Of a stretch of 25,519 bases of DNA, positions 6,561 to 15,600 are shown piece by piece (position 1 is the first letter of the stretch; each line of letters starts with the position of its first letter). Both the position numbers and the translations under genes were made by a program. Source of the stretch: JAVBKB01 sp031554275. Lineage in GTDB: Bacteria > Bacillota > Bacilli > JARBTR01. The stretch spans positions 1 through 25,519 of the forward strand of contig JAVBKB010000157.1 in assembly GCA_031554275.1 (NCBI GenBank), given 5' to 3'. Under the pieces are notes generated by a model. The model worked only from the letters and a program-made list of their open reading frames with translations, had not been told where the DNA came from and ran no database searches.

Positions 6561-7850
6561 ATGACAAATTTGAAAACAATTAATAATCATTTAGCAGTTG
6601 ATGGTGCAGACACAATCGAGCTTGTACAAATGTATGGAACACCCTTATATGTATACGATGTTTCTCTCATGAGAAAGCGAGCAAGAGGGTTTATTGATAC
6701 ATTTAAGAATCTAGGTGTGAAGGCACAAGTAGCATATGCAAGCAAGGCGCTTTCCTGCATTGCGATGATCCAAATAGCTGCTGAAGAGAACATGTCCTTG
6801 GATGTCGTATCAGGCGGAGAGCTATATACTGCTATGAAGGCGGAATTCCCAGTTGAGCGCATTCATTTTCATGGTAACAACAAGAGTGAAGCAGAACTCC
6901 GAATGGCATTAGAGGCAAACATAGGTTGTATTGTTGTTGACAACTTCTATGAAATTGATTTACTTGAAAAGATCTGTCTTGAGTTAGGAAAAACCGTTTC
7001 CATTCTATTACGTGTTTCACCTGGTGTTGAAGCACATACACATGACTATGTTATTACTGGACAAATTGACTCTAAATTTGGATTTGGGTTATCAAATGGT
7101 CAAACAGATGAAGCTCTACAACGCGTCTTGAAAATCAAATGCTTCGATGTTTTAGGTGTCCATTGCCATATTGGATCACAAATATTCGAAACAACTGGTT
7201 TTGTCTTAGCAGCAGAAAGAATTTTTACAAAAATGTTAGAGTGGAAAGAGAAGTTAGGCTTCTTCCCTAAAGTTATGAATCTTGGTGGTGGGTTTGGTAT
7301 CCGCTACACAGATGAGGACAAACCCCTCGAAGCTTCAGAGTATGTCAAGGTGATGGTAGAGGCAATTGGCAAGCTAGCGCGAGAAGCAGGTGCTGACATT
7401 CCAGAAATTTGGATAGAACCAGGACGTACTATTGTTGGTGATGCTGGTCTAACATTATATAGTATTGGCGCTGTTAAAGAGATTCCAGATGTTCGGAAGT
7501 ATTTATCTGTTGATGGTGGTATGGTTGACAATATTCGCCCTGCACTTTACGATGCCAAATACTGTGCGGTGATAGCGAATCGACCAAATGACCAGAAGAA
7601 CGACTTGTATTCAATTGCAGGAAAGTGCTGTGAAACTGGCGATATGCTAATTTGGGATCAACCACTTCCAACCGTGAAAGATGGGGAAGTGTTAGCAGTC
7701 TTTTCAACAGGTGCCTATGGATACTCAATGGCAAGTAATTATAATCGAATTCCTCGTCCGGCAATGGTTTTTGTAGAAGAGGGCGAGCATCGACTTGTAA
7801 TCAAACGCGAGACTTTTGCTGATCTTGTTAGAAATGACATCAAATTATAA
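6561..7850 (+). CDS. lysA: Diaminopimelate decarboxylase
   Basis: LysA decarboxylates meso-diaminopimelate to L-lysine, the last step of lysine synthesis, using pyridoxal phosphate. The 429 residues show the PLP lysine in YASKA (Lys62), the conserved HGNNKS, HCHIGSQ, GGGFGIRY and IEPGR motifs, CCETGD with the catalytic-type cysteine, and the GAYGYSMASNYN end motif. Length matches B. subtilis LysA (about 439). I chose the ATG at 6561 because MTNLKTINNHLAVDG gives the normal distance to GTPLYVYD and follows a GAGAG...GTGAG purine stretch. An upstream GTG at 6498 would add 21 residues unlike the family. The gene appears monocistronic. In spore formers, lysA commonly lies near the spoVA genes, which are not present here. 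Confidence 0.96.
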   Translation: MTNLKTINNHLAVDGADTIELVQMYGTPLYVYDVSLMRKRARGFIDTFKNLGVKAQVAYASKALSCIAMIQIAAEENMSLDVVSGGELYTAMKAEFPVERIHFHGNNKSEAELRMALEANIGCIVVDNFYEIDLLEKICLELGKTVSILLRVSPGVEAHTHDYVITGQIDSKFGFGLSNGQTDEALQRVLKIKCFDVLGVHCHIGSQIFETTGFVLAAERIFTKMLEWKEKLGFFPKVMNLGGGFGIRYTDEDKPLEASEYVKVMVEAIGKLAREAGADIPEIWIEPGRTIVGDAGLTLYSIGAVKEIPDVRKYLSVDGGMVDNIRPALYDAKYCAVIANRPNDQKNDLYSIAGKCCETGDMLIWDQPLPTVKDGEVLAVFSTGAYGYSMASNYNRIPRPAMVFVEEGEHRLVIKRETFADLVRNDIKL

Positions 7851-8007
7851 CTAGACATAGATATTTTTTTTAAAATTTGATTAAGCAAAAAATATCGCTT
7901 GCGGATAGTTAAGATGAAGTTTACCAAACTGCATTTAAGGTTCACAGATAATTAGGATAAAGTAGTGCTAATTGAAGATGGAGTTGCTTATATTTTGTTA
8001 GGAGTCT

Positions 8008-8036
8008 AAAACCTGGTGATTAAAATCAGGTTTTTT
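8008..8036 (+). terminator. Rho-independent terminator between lysA and uppS
   Basis: AAAACCTGGT (8008-8017) pairs with ATCAGGTTTT (8025-8034) around a seven-base loop, with one G-T wobble, and the run continues as T to 8036. It lies 157 bases beyond the lysA stop, with no convincing gene between. It separates lysA transcription from the uppS promoter. Confidence 0.8.
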
Positions 8037-8068
8037 GCGATTTTCGGCTCTATTTTCTTTAAGAATCA

Positions 8069-8077
8069 TGTTATAAT
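8069..8077 (+). promoter_or_regulatory. Extended -10 promoter for the uppS operon
   Basis: TGTTATAAT is a perfect extended -10 element (TG-N-TATAAT), 31 bases before the uppS ATG and 32 bases after a terminator T-run. The -35 region is poor, as is common for extended -10 promoters. Confidence 0.65.
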
Positions 8078-8108
8078 TGGCTTTAGTTGTCCATTCTGGA
8101 GGAGAATC

Positions 8109-8897
8109 ATGTTTTTGTTCCGCAAGAAAAAAAAGAGAAGCGCGTCATTTGATGAGCGTGTAAATGCTATTATCAATAGTAAAGTGCCTACACATGTCGC
8201 TATTATCATGGATGGCAATGGTCGTTGGGCAAAAGAGCACCTATTACCAAGGATTGCAGGTCATAAAGAAGGAATGGAGAATGTTCGTTTAATCTCCTTA
8301 TTTGCAAACAAACTAGGGATTAAAGTGCTCACCATGTATGCATTTTCCACTGAGAATTGGCGTCGAAGCAAAGATGAAGTCAGTTACTTGATGAAGCTTC
8401 CAGAGGAGTTCTTGAATCGATTCCTCCCAGAGCTAATGGAGAACAATATGCGTGTCACTTCAATTGGTGAATCTGGGCAAGTGCCTGATTCTACATTGCT
8501 AGCTATTCAAAAGGCTGCTGAAGCGACGAAAGGTAACACAGGGTTAATTCTAAATTTTGCTTTTAATTATGGAAGCCGAGCAGAAATGATTATCGGAATT
8601 AATCAATTAATTGCCGATGTTCAAGAAGGACTTCAATCAAATAATATTTCCGAGGAAATATTTAATCAATACTTGATGACAAAGGATTTACCTGATCCCG
8701 ATTTGATGATTCGAACTAGTGGTGAATTACGATTAAGTAATTTCATGCTTTGGCAATTGGCATACACAGAGTTTTATTTTACTGATATTTATTGGCCGGA
8801 TTTTACGGAAGAGTCCTTCTTGGAGACGATCGAATCTTACTTGGAAAGATCAAGGAGATATGGTGGTCGAGAAGGTGAAGGAGTGGAGAACACATGA
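8109..8897 (+). CDS. uppS: Undecaprenyl diphosphate synthase
   Basis: UppS condenses isopentenyl diphosphate units onto farnesyl diphosphate to make the C55 lipid carrier for cell-wall synthesis. The 262 residues show the cis-prenyltransferase signature MDGNGRWA with catalytic Asp35, then AFSTENW, NFAFNYGSR and the C-terminal RTSGELRLSNF...WQLAYTEFYF. I chose the ATG at 8109, which follows a strong GGAGGAGAA site (8098-8106). The open frame extends upstream to 8016, but that part runs through a terminator hairpin. The stop overlaps the cdsA start as ATGA, so translational coupling is likely. In most Bacillales uppS follows rpsB-tsf-pyrH-frr; here it has its own promoter after lysA. Confidence 0.96.
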   Translation: MFLFRKKKKRSASFDERVNAIINSKVPTHVAIIMDGNGRWAKEHLLPRIAGHKEGMENVRLISLFANKLGIKVLTMYAFSTENWRRSKDEVSYLMKLPEEFLNRFLPELMENNMRVTSIGESGQVPDSTLLAIQKAAEATKGNTGLILNFAFNYGSRAEMIIGINQLIADVQEGLQSNNISEEIFNQYLMTKDLPDPDLMIRTSGELRLSNFMLWQLAYTEFYFTDIYWPDFTEESFLETIESYLERSRRYGGREGEGVENT

Positions 8898-9685
8898 AAC
8901 AGCGAGTGATTACAGGGGTTATTGCTGCAGCATTATTTCTACCTATTCTTTGGATAGGTGGAAAACTATTTCTAGCAGTTGTTTATTTGTTGGCAACGAT
9001 TGGATTAACTGAATTGTTTTTGATGAGGAAAATGCGGATTGTTTCAATTTCAGGGATCATCACCTACCTGACAATGTGGGTATTGATGTTGCCATCAGAA
9101 ATATTAATGAAGTTTGATTTCTTAACAGGGTTTACCAGACTAGAGCTATTATATATAGGAATTTCATTATTGCTTGGTTGTATGGTGATTTCCAAAAATA
9201 AGTTCAATTTCGATGATGCTGGCTTTTCAGCACTTTCATTGATTTATGTTGGTGTATCATTTTCTGCTTTGTATGTAACTAGAGAACATGGTTTAACACT
9301 TTTGTTGTTAGTATTATTTATGATCTGGGGCTCTGATACGGGTGCCTACCAATTTGGTGTCAAGTTTGGCAAGCATAAGTTATGGCCAACAATTAGTCCG
9401 AAGAAATCCATTGAAGGATTCTTTGGTGGAATGTTGTTGTCGGTTGTTGTGGCTCTTTGCTTCTACTTCTTTAGTGACATTTCGTTTTCGTTGATTAAAT
9501 TTATTTTGCTAGGTGTGATGATTGCAGTGGTTGGTACATTTGGTGATCTCGTACAGTCTGCCTTCAAGCGACATTATCGTGTGAAGGATTCTGGAAATAT
9601 CTTACCAGGTCATGGTGGAATCTTAGATCGCTTTGATAGTATTCTATATACATTACCTATATTATTGATTTTTAATATTATTTGA
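8894..9685 (+). CDS. cdsA: Phosphatidate cytidylyltransferase
   Basis: CdsA makes CDP-diacylglycerol from phosphatidic acid and CTP, the branch point of phospholipid synthesis in the membrane. The 263 residues are strongly hydrophobic with about seven to eight membrane segments. The C-terminal family signature is complete: GDLVQSAFKRHYRVKDSGN followed by LPGHGGILDRFDS. The upstream SDTGAY and SPKKSIEGFFGG segments are also conserved. The ATG at 8894 overlaps the uppS stop by four bases and has GGAG upstream. dxr follows closely. Its substrate is the product of the PlsC-type enzyme encoded at 3500-4093. Confidence 0.96.
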   Translation: MKQRVITGVIAAALFLPILWIGGKLFLAVVYLLATIGLTELFLMRKMRIVSISGIITYLTMWVLMLPSEILMKFDFLTGFTRLELLYIGISLLLGCMVISKNKFNFDDAGFSALSLIYVGVSFSALYVTREHGLTLLLLVLFMIWGSDTGAYQFGVKFGKHKLWPTISPKKSIEGFFGGMLLSVVVALCFYFFSDISFSLIKFILLGVMIAVVGTFGDLVQSAFKRHYRVKDSGNILPGHGGILDRFDSILYTLPILLIFNII

Positions 9686-9723
9686 TCAATCGCAAGGAAT
9701 CTAAAGTCGAGGAGAGTTCTTTT

Positions 9724-10875
9724 TTGAAAAAAATCAGTTTGTTAGGGGCTACTGGTTCTGTCGGCTTACAAACCATCGATATCATTCGAAATCATCGAGA
9801 CGAGTTTCAATTGATGGCAGTTTCAGCAGGTCGGAATATTGACAGTATCCGTTTGATCATTCAAGAATTTTCACCAATGGTTGTCTCGGTAATGGAGCAA
9901 GCAGCATGTGTTTCACTTCGGCAAGAGTTCCCAAATATTCGCTTCACATTTGGTATGGAAGGCTTGATGGAAGTTGCTAGCTTCCAGCAAAGCGACATCG
10001 TTGTGAATGCTGTAATGGGGAGTGTCGGACTACGCCCAACACTTGCGGCAATTGCTGCAGGAAAAGATATTGCGTTAGCGAACAAAGAAACATTGGTAAC
10101 TGCTGGTCACATTGTGATTGATGCCGTAAAGAAATATGGTGTTAGATTATTGCCAGTGGATAGCGAACACTCAGCTATTTTCCAATGCCTACAGGGTGAA
10201 CGTGAGAAAAATATCGAGCGATTAATCATTACGGCATCAGGTGGAAGCTTTCGGAACAAAACAAGGGCAGAACTGCAAGATGTGACAGTTGAAACGGCAT
10301 TAAATCATCCGAATTGGTCAATGGGTGCAAAAATCACGATAGATTCGGCTACAATGATGAATAAAGGTCTTGAAGTTATCGAAGCACATTGGCTATATGA
10401 TATGCCCTATGAAAAAATCGACGTGCTACTTCATGACGAAAGCATCATTCATTCGATGATTGAGTTTCATGATTCCAGCGTGATGGCGCAATTGGGGACA
10501 CCTGATATGCGGATTCCAATACAATTTGCTTTATCCTACCCAGATCGGTTACCATTAACAGGTGCAAAGAAACTTAATTTAGCGGAGGCGGCAACGCTTC
10601 ACTTTAGAGCAGTTGATTTCGATCGATTTCCATGTTTGAAGTTTGCCTATGATGCAGGCAAAATCGGTGGGACATACCCAACAGTACTAAATGCCGCAAA
10701 TGAAGTGGCAGTTCAACTATTCTTGGATCGGGAAATTCCCTTCCTAACCATCGAAACAATTATTGAACAGCAGTTAGCTTCGCATCAAGTGATTGCTTCT
10801 CCTGACTTGGAGACAATTGGACAAGTTGACCAAGAAACACGTACACAAGTATTGCAAATGGCAAGATTGTCTTAA
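9724..10875 (+). CDS. dxr: 1-deoxy-D-xylulose 5-phosphate reductoisomerase
   Basis: DXR converts DXP to 2-C-methyl-D-erythritol 4-phosphate with NADPH, the committed step of the MEP isoprenoid pathway that supplies precursors for UppS. The 383 residues equal the B. subtilis length. Visible motifs: NADPH-binding LGATGSVG (7-14), NKETLV, the metal-site region PVDSEHSAIFQ, the NHPNWSMGAKITIDSAT segment, MNKGLEVIEAHWL and the LNAANEVAV motif. I chose the TTG at 9724 because it gives MKKISLLGATGSVG and follows GAGGAGAG (9709-9716). The frame is open from a TTG at 9682 inside cdsA, but that would add 14 residues before the Rossmann fold without a ribosome binding site. Confidence 0.95.
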   Translation: MKKISLLGATGSVGLQTIDIIRNHRDEFQLMAVSAGRNIDSIRLIIQEFSPMVVSVMEQAACVSLRQEFPNIRFTFGMEGLMEVASFQQSDIVVNAVMGSVGLRPTLAAIAAGKDIALANKETLVTAGHIVIDAVKKYGVRLLPVDSEHSAIFQCLQGEREKNIERLIITASGGSFRNKTRAELQDVTVETALNHPNWSMGAKITIDSATMMNKGLEVIEAHWLYDMPYEKIDVLLHDESIIHSMIEFHDSSVMAQLGTPDMRIPIQFALSYPDRLPLTGAKKLNLAEAATLHFRAVDFDRFPCLKFAYDAGKIGGTYPTVLNAANEVAVQLFLDREIPFLTIETIIEQQLASHQVIASPDLETIGQVDQETRTQVLQMARLS

Positions 10876-10939
10876 GAATTTCTTAATCTAAGTGTGATAA
10901 AGTAAGGAACGATAACTGTATGAAGAACGGAGAACAAAG

Positions 10940-12193
10940 ATGCAAACGATTATTTCGTTTATTTTAATGTTTGGTTTATTAATATTTGTCCATGAATTTG
11001 GTCATTTGATCTTTGCAAAAAGAGCAGGGATTCTTTGTCGTGAGTTTGCGATTGGGATGGGACCGAAAATCATTTCTTGGACAAGAAATGAAACCTTATA
11101 CACACTCAGATTGTTACCAATTGGCGGCTATGTCAAAATGGCGGGAGAAGATCCAGAACAGTTTGAGCTGAAGCCAGGGCAGCAGGTTGGCTTTATTTTA
11201 AATTCAGAAAACAAAATCACGAAGATTATTACTTCTAACTTTGAAAAGTTTCCAACTTCTAATGTGCTAGAAGTTGCAGAGTCCGATTTAGAGCATAAAT
11301 TAACTATCAAATTTCTAGACGAGCAAGAGCAAGCAATTACATATGAAGTAGATCCAAAAGCAAGTTATTTTCAAGATGGTAGTGAGTTGCAGCTAGCGCC
11401 ATTTAATCGACAATTTCATTCGAAAACCGTTGCACAAAGAGCGATGGCGATCTTCGCTGGACCACTTATGAATTTCCTGCTAGCAATCGTTATCTTCTTG
11501 ATCATCGGATTAATTTCGGGCGTCCCAAAAGGAACTGCTGAATTCGGCAAGATCGTTGACAATAGTCCAGCTGAGAAATTCGGCTTGCAATCTGGCGATG
11601 CAGTGAAGTCGATCAATGGAACGGAAGTTTCTACATGGGAAGAATTAGTGCTGAATATTCAAAAGTACCCGGATCAGGAAGCGACACTTATTATTGAACG
11701 TGATGGTGAAGTGATCACCAAAAAGATGACGATTGGAACTGCCAAAGAAGATTCGAGTGTTGGGCAAATTGGCGTATTCCCACCATTTGAGAAAGCACCA
11801 GTGAGGATCGTCTCTAATGCCTTTACAGAAACTTATGAATGGACGAAACGGATTTTTTCAATGGTTGGTAAGTTGGTGACTGGTCAGTTCTCACTTAAAG
11901 AGCTTTCTGGGCCAGTTGGTATCTACTCAACTACTGAAGAAGTTGTTAAGAACGGATTCACCATGCTGCTTTCCTGGACTGCAGTACTGAGCATCAACCT
12001 CGGTATCATGAACCTACTTCCACTGCCGGCGCTTGATGGCGGGCGATTGCTGTTCTTATTGCTTGAGGCGGTTAGAGGCAAACCCGTTTCTCGAGAAAAG
12101 GAAGGCATGGTTCACTTCGTTGGCTTTGCGTTACTAATGATTCTGATGTTAGTCGTTACTTGGAACGATATACAGCGAGTCTTTTTCAACTAG
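10940..12193 (+). CDS. rseP: RIP metalloprotease RseP/RasP (site-2 protease family)
   Basis: RseP/RasP is a polytopic membrane zinc protease that cuts transmembrane segments of anti-sigma factors and signal-peptide remnants. The 417 residues have the active-site HEFGH (18-22) in the first membrane segment, a central PDZ domain (about residues 195-275, including ENSPAEKFGLQSGD-like sequence) and the NLLPLPALDGGRL motif in the last third that completes the zinc site. Length is typical for Bacillales. The ATG at 10940 follows CGGAG with seven-base spacing. The gene ends the uppS-cdsA-dxr-rseP block, closed by the terminator at 12222-12249. In most Bacillales proS is next; it is absent here. Confidence 0.95.
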   Translation: MQTIISFILMFGLLIFVHEFGHLIFAKRAGILCREFAIGMGPKIISWTRNETLYTLRLLPIGGYVKMAGEDPEQFELKPGQQVGFILNSENKITKIITSNFEKFPTSNVLEVAESDLEHKLTIKFLDEQEQAITYEVDPKASYFQDGSELQLAPFNRQFHSKTVAQRAMAIFAGPLMNFLLAIVIFLIIGLISGVPKGTAEFGKIVDNSPAEKFGLQSGDAVKSINGTEVSTWEELVLNIQKYPDQEATLIIERDGEVITKKMTIGTAKEDSSVGQIGVFPPFEKAPVRIVSNAFTETYEWTKRIFSMVGKLVTGQFSLKELSGPVGIYSTTEEVVKNGFTMLLSWTAVLSINLGIMNLLPLPALDGGRLLFLLLEAVRGKPVSREKEGMVHFVGFALLMILMLVVTWNDIQRVFFN

Positions 12194-12221
12194 AATTCGT
12201 GAAAACCATCAACTTCTATTC

Positions 12222-12249
12222 GACAGGGCAGTACTGCCTTGTCTTTTTT
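12222..12249 (+). terminator. Rho-independent terminator after rseP
   Basis: A near-perfect 22-base palindrome (GACAGGGCAGT followed by ACTGCCTTGTC, 12222-12243, one G-T wobble) is followed directly by six T residues. It lies 28 bases after the rseP stop codon. Confidence 0.9.
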
Positions 12250-12658
12250 CAACCAAATTACTAATTCGCATTGAAACTTGAATTCTCAACACAGCGCCAG
12301 AATTTACGCGGAATAAATGATTCCTAGGAAGCCGGCAATTGTCTGTTAATGCTAGGATGGCAAAACAGTCAGACGCGCAAGCTAGTCGTGATTTATTCAG
12401 AGGTGCTGAGGTCTGTTTTCCAATAACTTATGAATAGCATTGCAGTAACCATACCGCAAGCTAACAGGAAGATGGTTTTCACCTCAACTTGGATTCCGCA
12501 TAAAAAACATTATCGAAATTGCTCAATTGTTAGAAAATAGAATGGTCGTTCATGTTATGATAGTTGAAATAGAAAGCGGAATAAGCATTTGATTCTTGTG
12601 AAAAGATTTTCTAATTTTATTTAAAAAATTCTCAACGATAATTTTGGAGTGTAAAAAC
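12250..12658. other. Non-coding interval upstream of polC
   Basis: About 400 bases with stop codons in all frames. I looked for decayed proS and for a T-box (no specifier-loop or AGGGTGG-type core seen) and found neither. Features seen: a small GGAAT...ATTCC hairpin near 12310-12325, an AAAACAG / CTGTTTT pair near 12362-12419, a 29-codon minus-strand frame (12393-12482) and a candidate polC promoter at 12553-12561. Confidence 0.55.
12553..12561 (+). promoter_or_regulatory. Candidate extended -10 promoter for polC
   Basis: TGTTATGAT fits TG-N-TATAAT with one mismatch and lies 97 bases before the polC ATG. No good -35 is visible at the right distance. polC needs a promoter here because a strong terminator precedes the interval. 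Confidence 0.5.
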
Positions 12659-15600
12659 ATGTCAAATCAAGAAAAAGGACAGGCGCATTTTCAAGTGCTG
12701 CTTGATCAAATAGAAATTACAAATCCAGATCATCTGGCAATATTTGAAGGCGCTGAAATCAATAAGGTTATCGTTGACCGTGATCATTTATCATGGCATT
12801 TCTTTTTTCGATTCCAAAAACCTATAGAACCTACAGTCTTTGAATTGTTCATCCAGCATACGAAAATCGCTTTTTCAGAAATAGCAACAATTGAATACAC
12901 AATAGAATATGTTGAATTAGATATGTCTATGGCAGCACAGTATTGGAGATTTGTTCTCAGTAATCTTAGTAATGTCAACCCAGGGTTGTTACAATCTCTG
13001 CTAACAGATCAACCAATACTAGTAGACAATTGCCTGAACATCACACTGGTCTCAGAAACAGATGTTACTATGATAAAGAAAAAACACTTGGAACCTATTA
13101 AGGATTCATTTAAGAAACTTGGCTTTGATAAACTTGAGTTGGGGATCCTCCTTGACGCAAGTAGTCTTGATCTGCAGTTGAAAGTATTTCACGAGGAAAA
13201 GCTTAAAGAGGATGTCTTGGCAGCACAACAAAGCCTACAAACTCTTCAGAATTCGGAAAAACCGAAGCAAAGCACATCCGCGGGTCCAGCTCGTATCGGA
13301 AGACCGATACAAGTAAGCGAGATTAAAAGAATCGAACAAGTGACAGAAGGCGACAAGCGGGTTGCGATTGAAGGGTATGTATTTCATGCGGAAATAAGAG
13401 AACTTCGCAACAAGAGCAAACTGGTTCAAATCAAGATTACAGATTACTCAGATTCTATCCAAGTGAAGTTGTTTTCTAAAGAGGGACAAGACGAATCGGC
13501 TTTTGATATGATCAAAGCAGGCAAATGGCTGAGAATACAAGGAAGCCCGCAAATAGATACTTATAATCAGTTCAATCCAGAGCTAATCATCATGGCAAAT
13601 GATATTGAAGAAACAATACCAGAAATCAGACAGGATTTAGCGCCAGAATTCGAAAAAAGAGTTGAATTACATCTGCATTCACAAATGAGCCAAATGGATG
13701 CCATTATGCCAATTAGTAGCTTTGTCGAACGTGCCAAGACTTGGGGTCACAAAGCTATCGCGATTACAGACCATGGTGGTGTGCAAGCATTTCCGGAAGC
13801 CTATGCCGCTGGGAAAAAACATGATATTAAGATTATCTTTGGATTAGAAGCATATCTAGTAGATGATGGCGTTCCGATTGCCTATAATCCAGAATCAAGA
13901 TTGCTAAAGGACTGCACTTTCGTTGTTTTTGACGTCGAAACAACTGGTCTTTCGGCAGTCTACAATACTATTATCGAATTAGGTGCAGTGAAAATTTATG
14001 ATGGCGAAGTGATTGATAAGTTTTCACAATTTGCGAATCCGCATCATCCATTATCGGCACAAACGATTGAACTTACTGGAATTACCGATGAGATGGTGAC
14101 TTCCGCTCCAAATATAGAAGAGGTACTGAGCAGTTTCAAAGAATGGATTGGTGATGCTGTTCTTGTTGCGCATAATGCCAGCTTTGATATGGGCTTTTTA
14201 AATGTTGGACTGCAGAAAATGGGTCAGGGCAAAGCAGGTAACCCGGTCATTGATACATTAGAACTGGCTCGATTTCTTTATCCGGAATACAAGAGATATA
14301 GTCTAGACTCACTTTGTAAAAAAATGAACGTCGATTTAACAAATCATCACCGGGCAATCTACGATGCAGAAGCAACCGGACAGATATTACAGGTTATGTT
14401 AAAAGGTTTGCTGGAGCAGCGTATTACCGATCTTGGTCAATTGAATAGTCACGTTGGAAAAGGCAAGGGGTTTCAGAACGCACGACCAAAGCATTGCACG
14501 ATTTTGGTGAAAAATTCAGTTGGATTGAAAAACCTTTTTAAACTAGTGTCCAAATCTCATACAGAGTATTTCTATCGGGTTCCGCGGATTCCGCGTTCAG
14601 TCTTGAATGAATATCGAGAGGGGTTACTTGTTGGGTCGGGTTGTGATAAGGGTGAGGTTTTTGAAGCGTTGATTCAAAAACCACTTAGTGAGGTATATCC
14701 AATCGCCGCTTTCTATGATTTTTTAGAAATACATCCAAAGGAAGTCTACTACCCATTAATCGAAGCAGAAACTGTGCATAGCCACCATTCGCTAGAAACG
14801 ATCACTGAGAATATGCTGAAATTAGGGACAGAACTTGATAAATTAGTGGTTGCAACAGGCAATGCCCACTATGTAGATGAATGCGATAGTATCTATCGAC
14901 AGATTTTGATTCGCTCACAAAGTGGCGGAAATCCTTTGAATCGCTATCAATTGCCAAAGGTGCATTTTCGTACAACAGATGAAATGCTTGAATCATTCGC
15001 TTTTCTTGGAGAAGAGAAAGCAAAAGAAATCGTTGTGACGAACAGCAATAAGATTGCAGATATGATTGAAGTAGTGAAACCGATTAAGGACGAACTCTAT
15101 GTACCAAAGATCGAGGGTGCTGACGAAGATATTAGGCAATTAACTTATCAACAGGCTTATCAGGTTTATGGAGAGACATTACCTGAAATTATTTTAGAAC
15201 GGATAGAGAAAGAGTTAAAAAGCATCATTGGTCATGGTTTTGCAGTTATCTACTTGATATCACATAAATTGGTGAAGAAGTCCTTAGATGATGGGTATTT
15301 AGTAGGTTCAAGGGGTTCGGTTGGATCCTCACTGGTAGCAAATTTAACACAAATTACCGAAGTAAATCCGATGCCACCACATTATGTCTGCCCGAATTGT
15401 TGTCACAGTGAGTTCTTTACGGACGGTTCCGTCAGTTCTGGTTATGATCTCCCAGACAAGTCATGCTCCGAATGTGGAACAGTATACAAAAAGGACGGAC
15501 AGGATATTCCTTTTGAAACCTTTCTAGGATTTAAAGGCGATAAAGTACCAGATATCGATTTGAATTTTTCTGGAGAATACCAATCAATTGCTCATAATTA

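Noticed and set aside
7860..7896. GATATTTTTT / AAAAAATATC inverted repeat after lysA
   Set aside because: The stem is pure A/T except for its outermost pair, with a 17-base loop and no following T-run; unlikely to terminate by itself.
8016..8108. N-terminal extension of uppS from GTG at 8016
   Set aside because: It runs through a terminator hairpin and an extended -10 promoter, and the ATG at 8109 has a strong ribosome binding site.
12644..12658. TTG start five codons upstream for polC
   Set aside because: These bases contain the ribosome binding site (TTGGAG) for the ATG at 12659.
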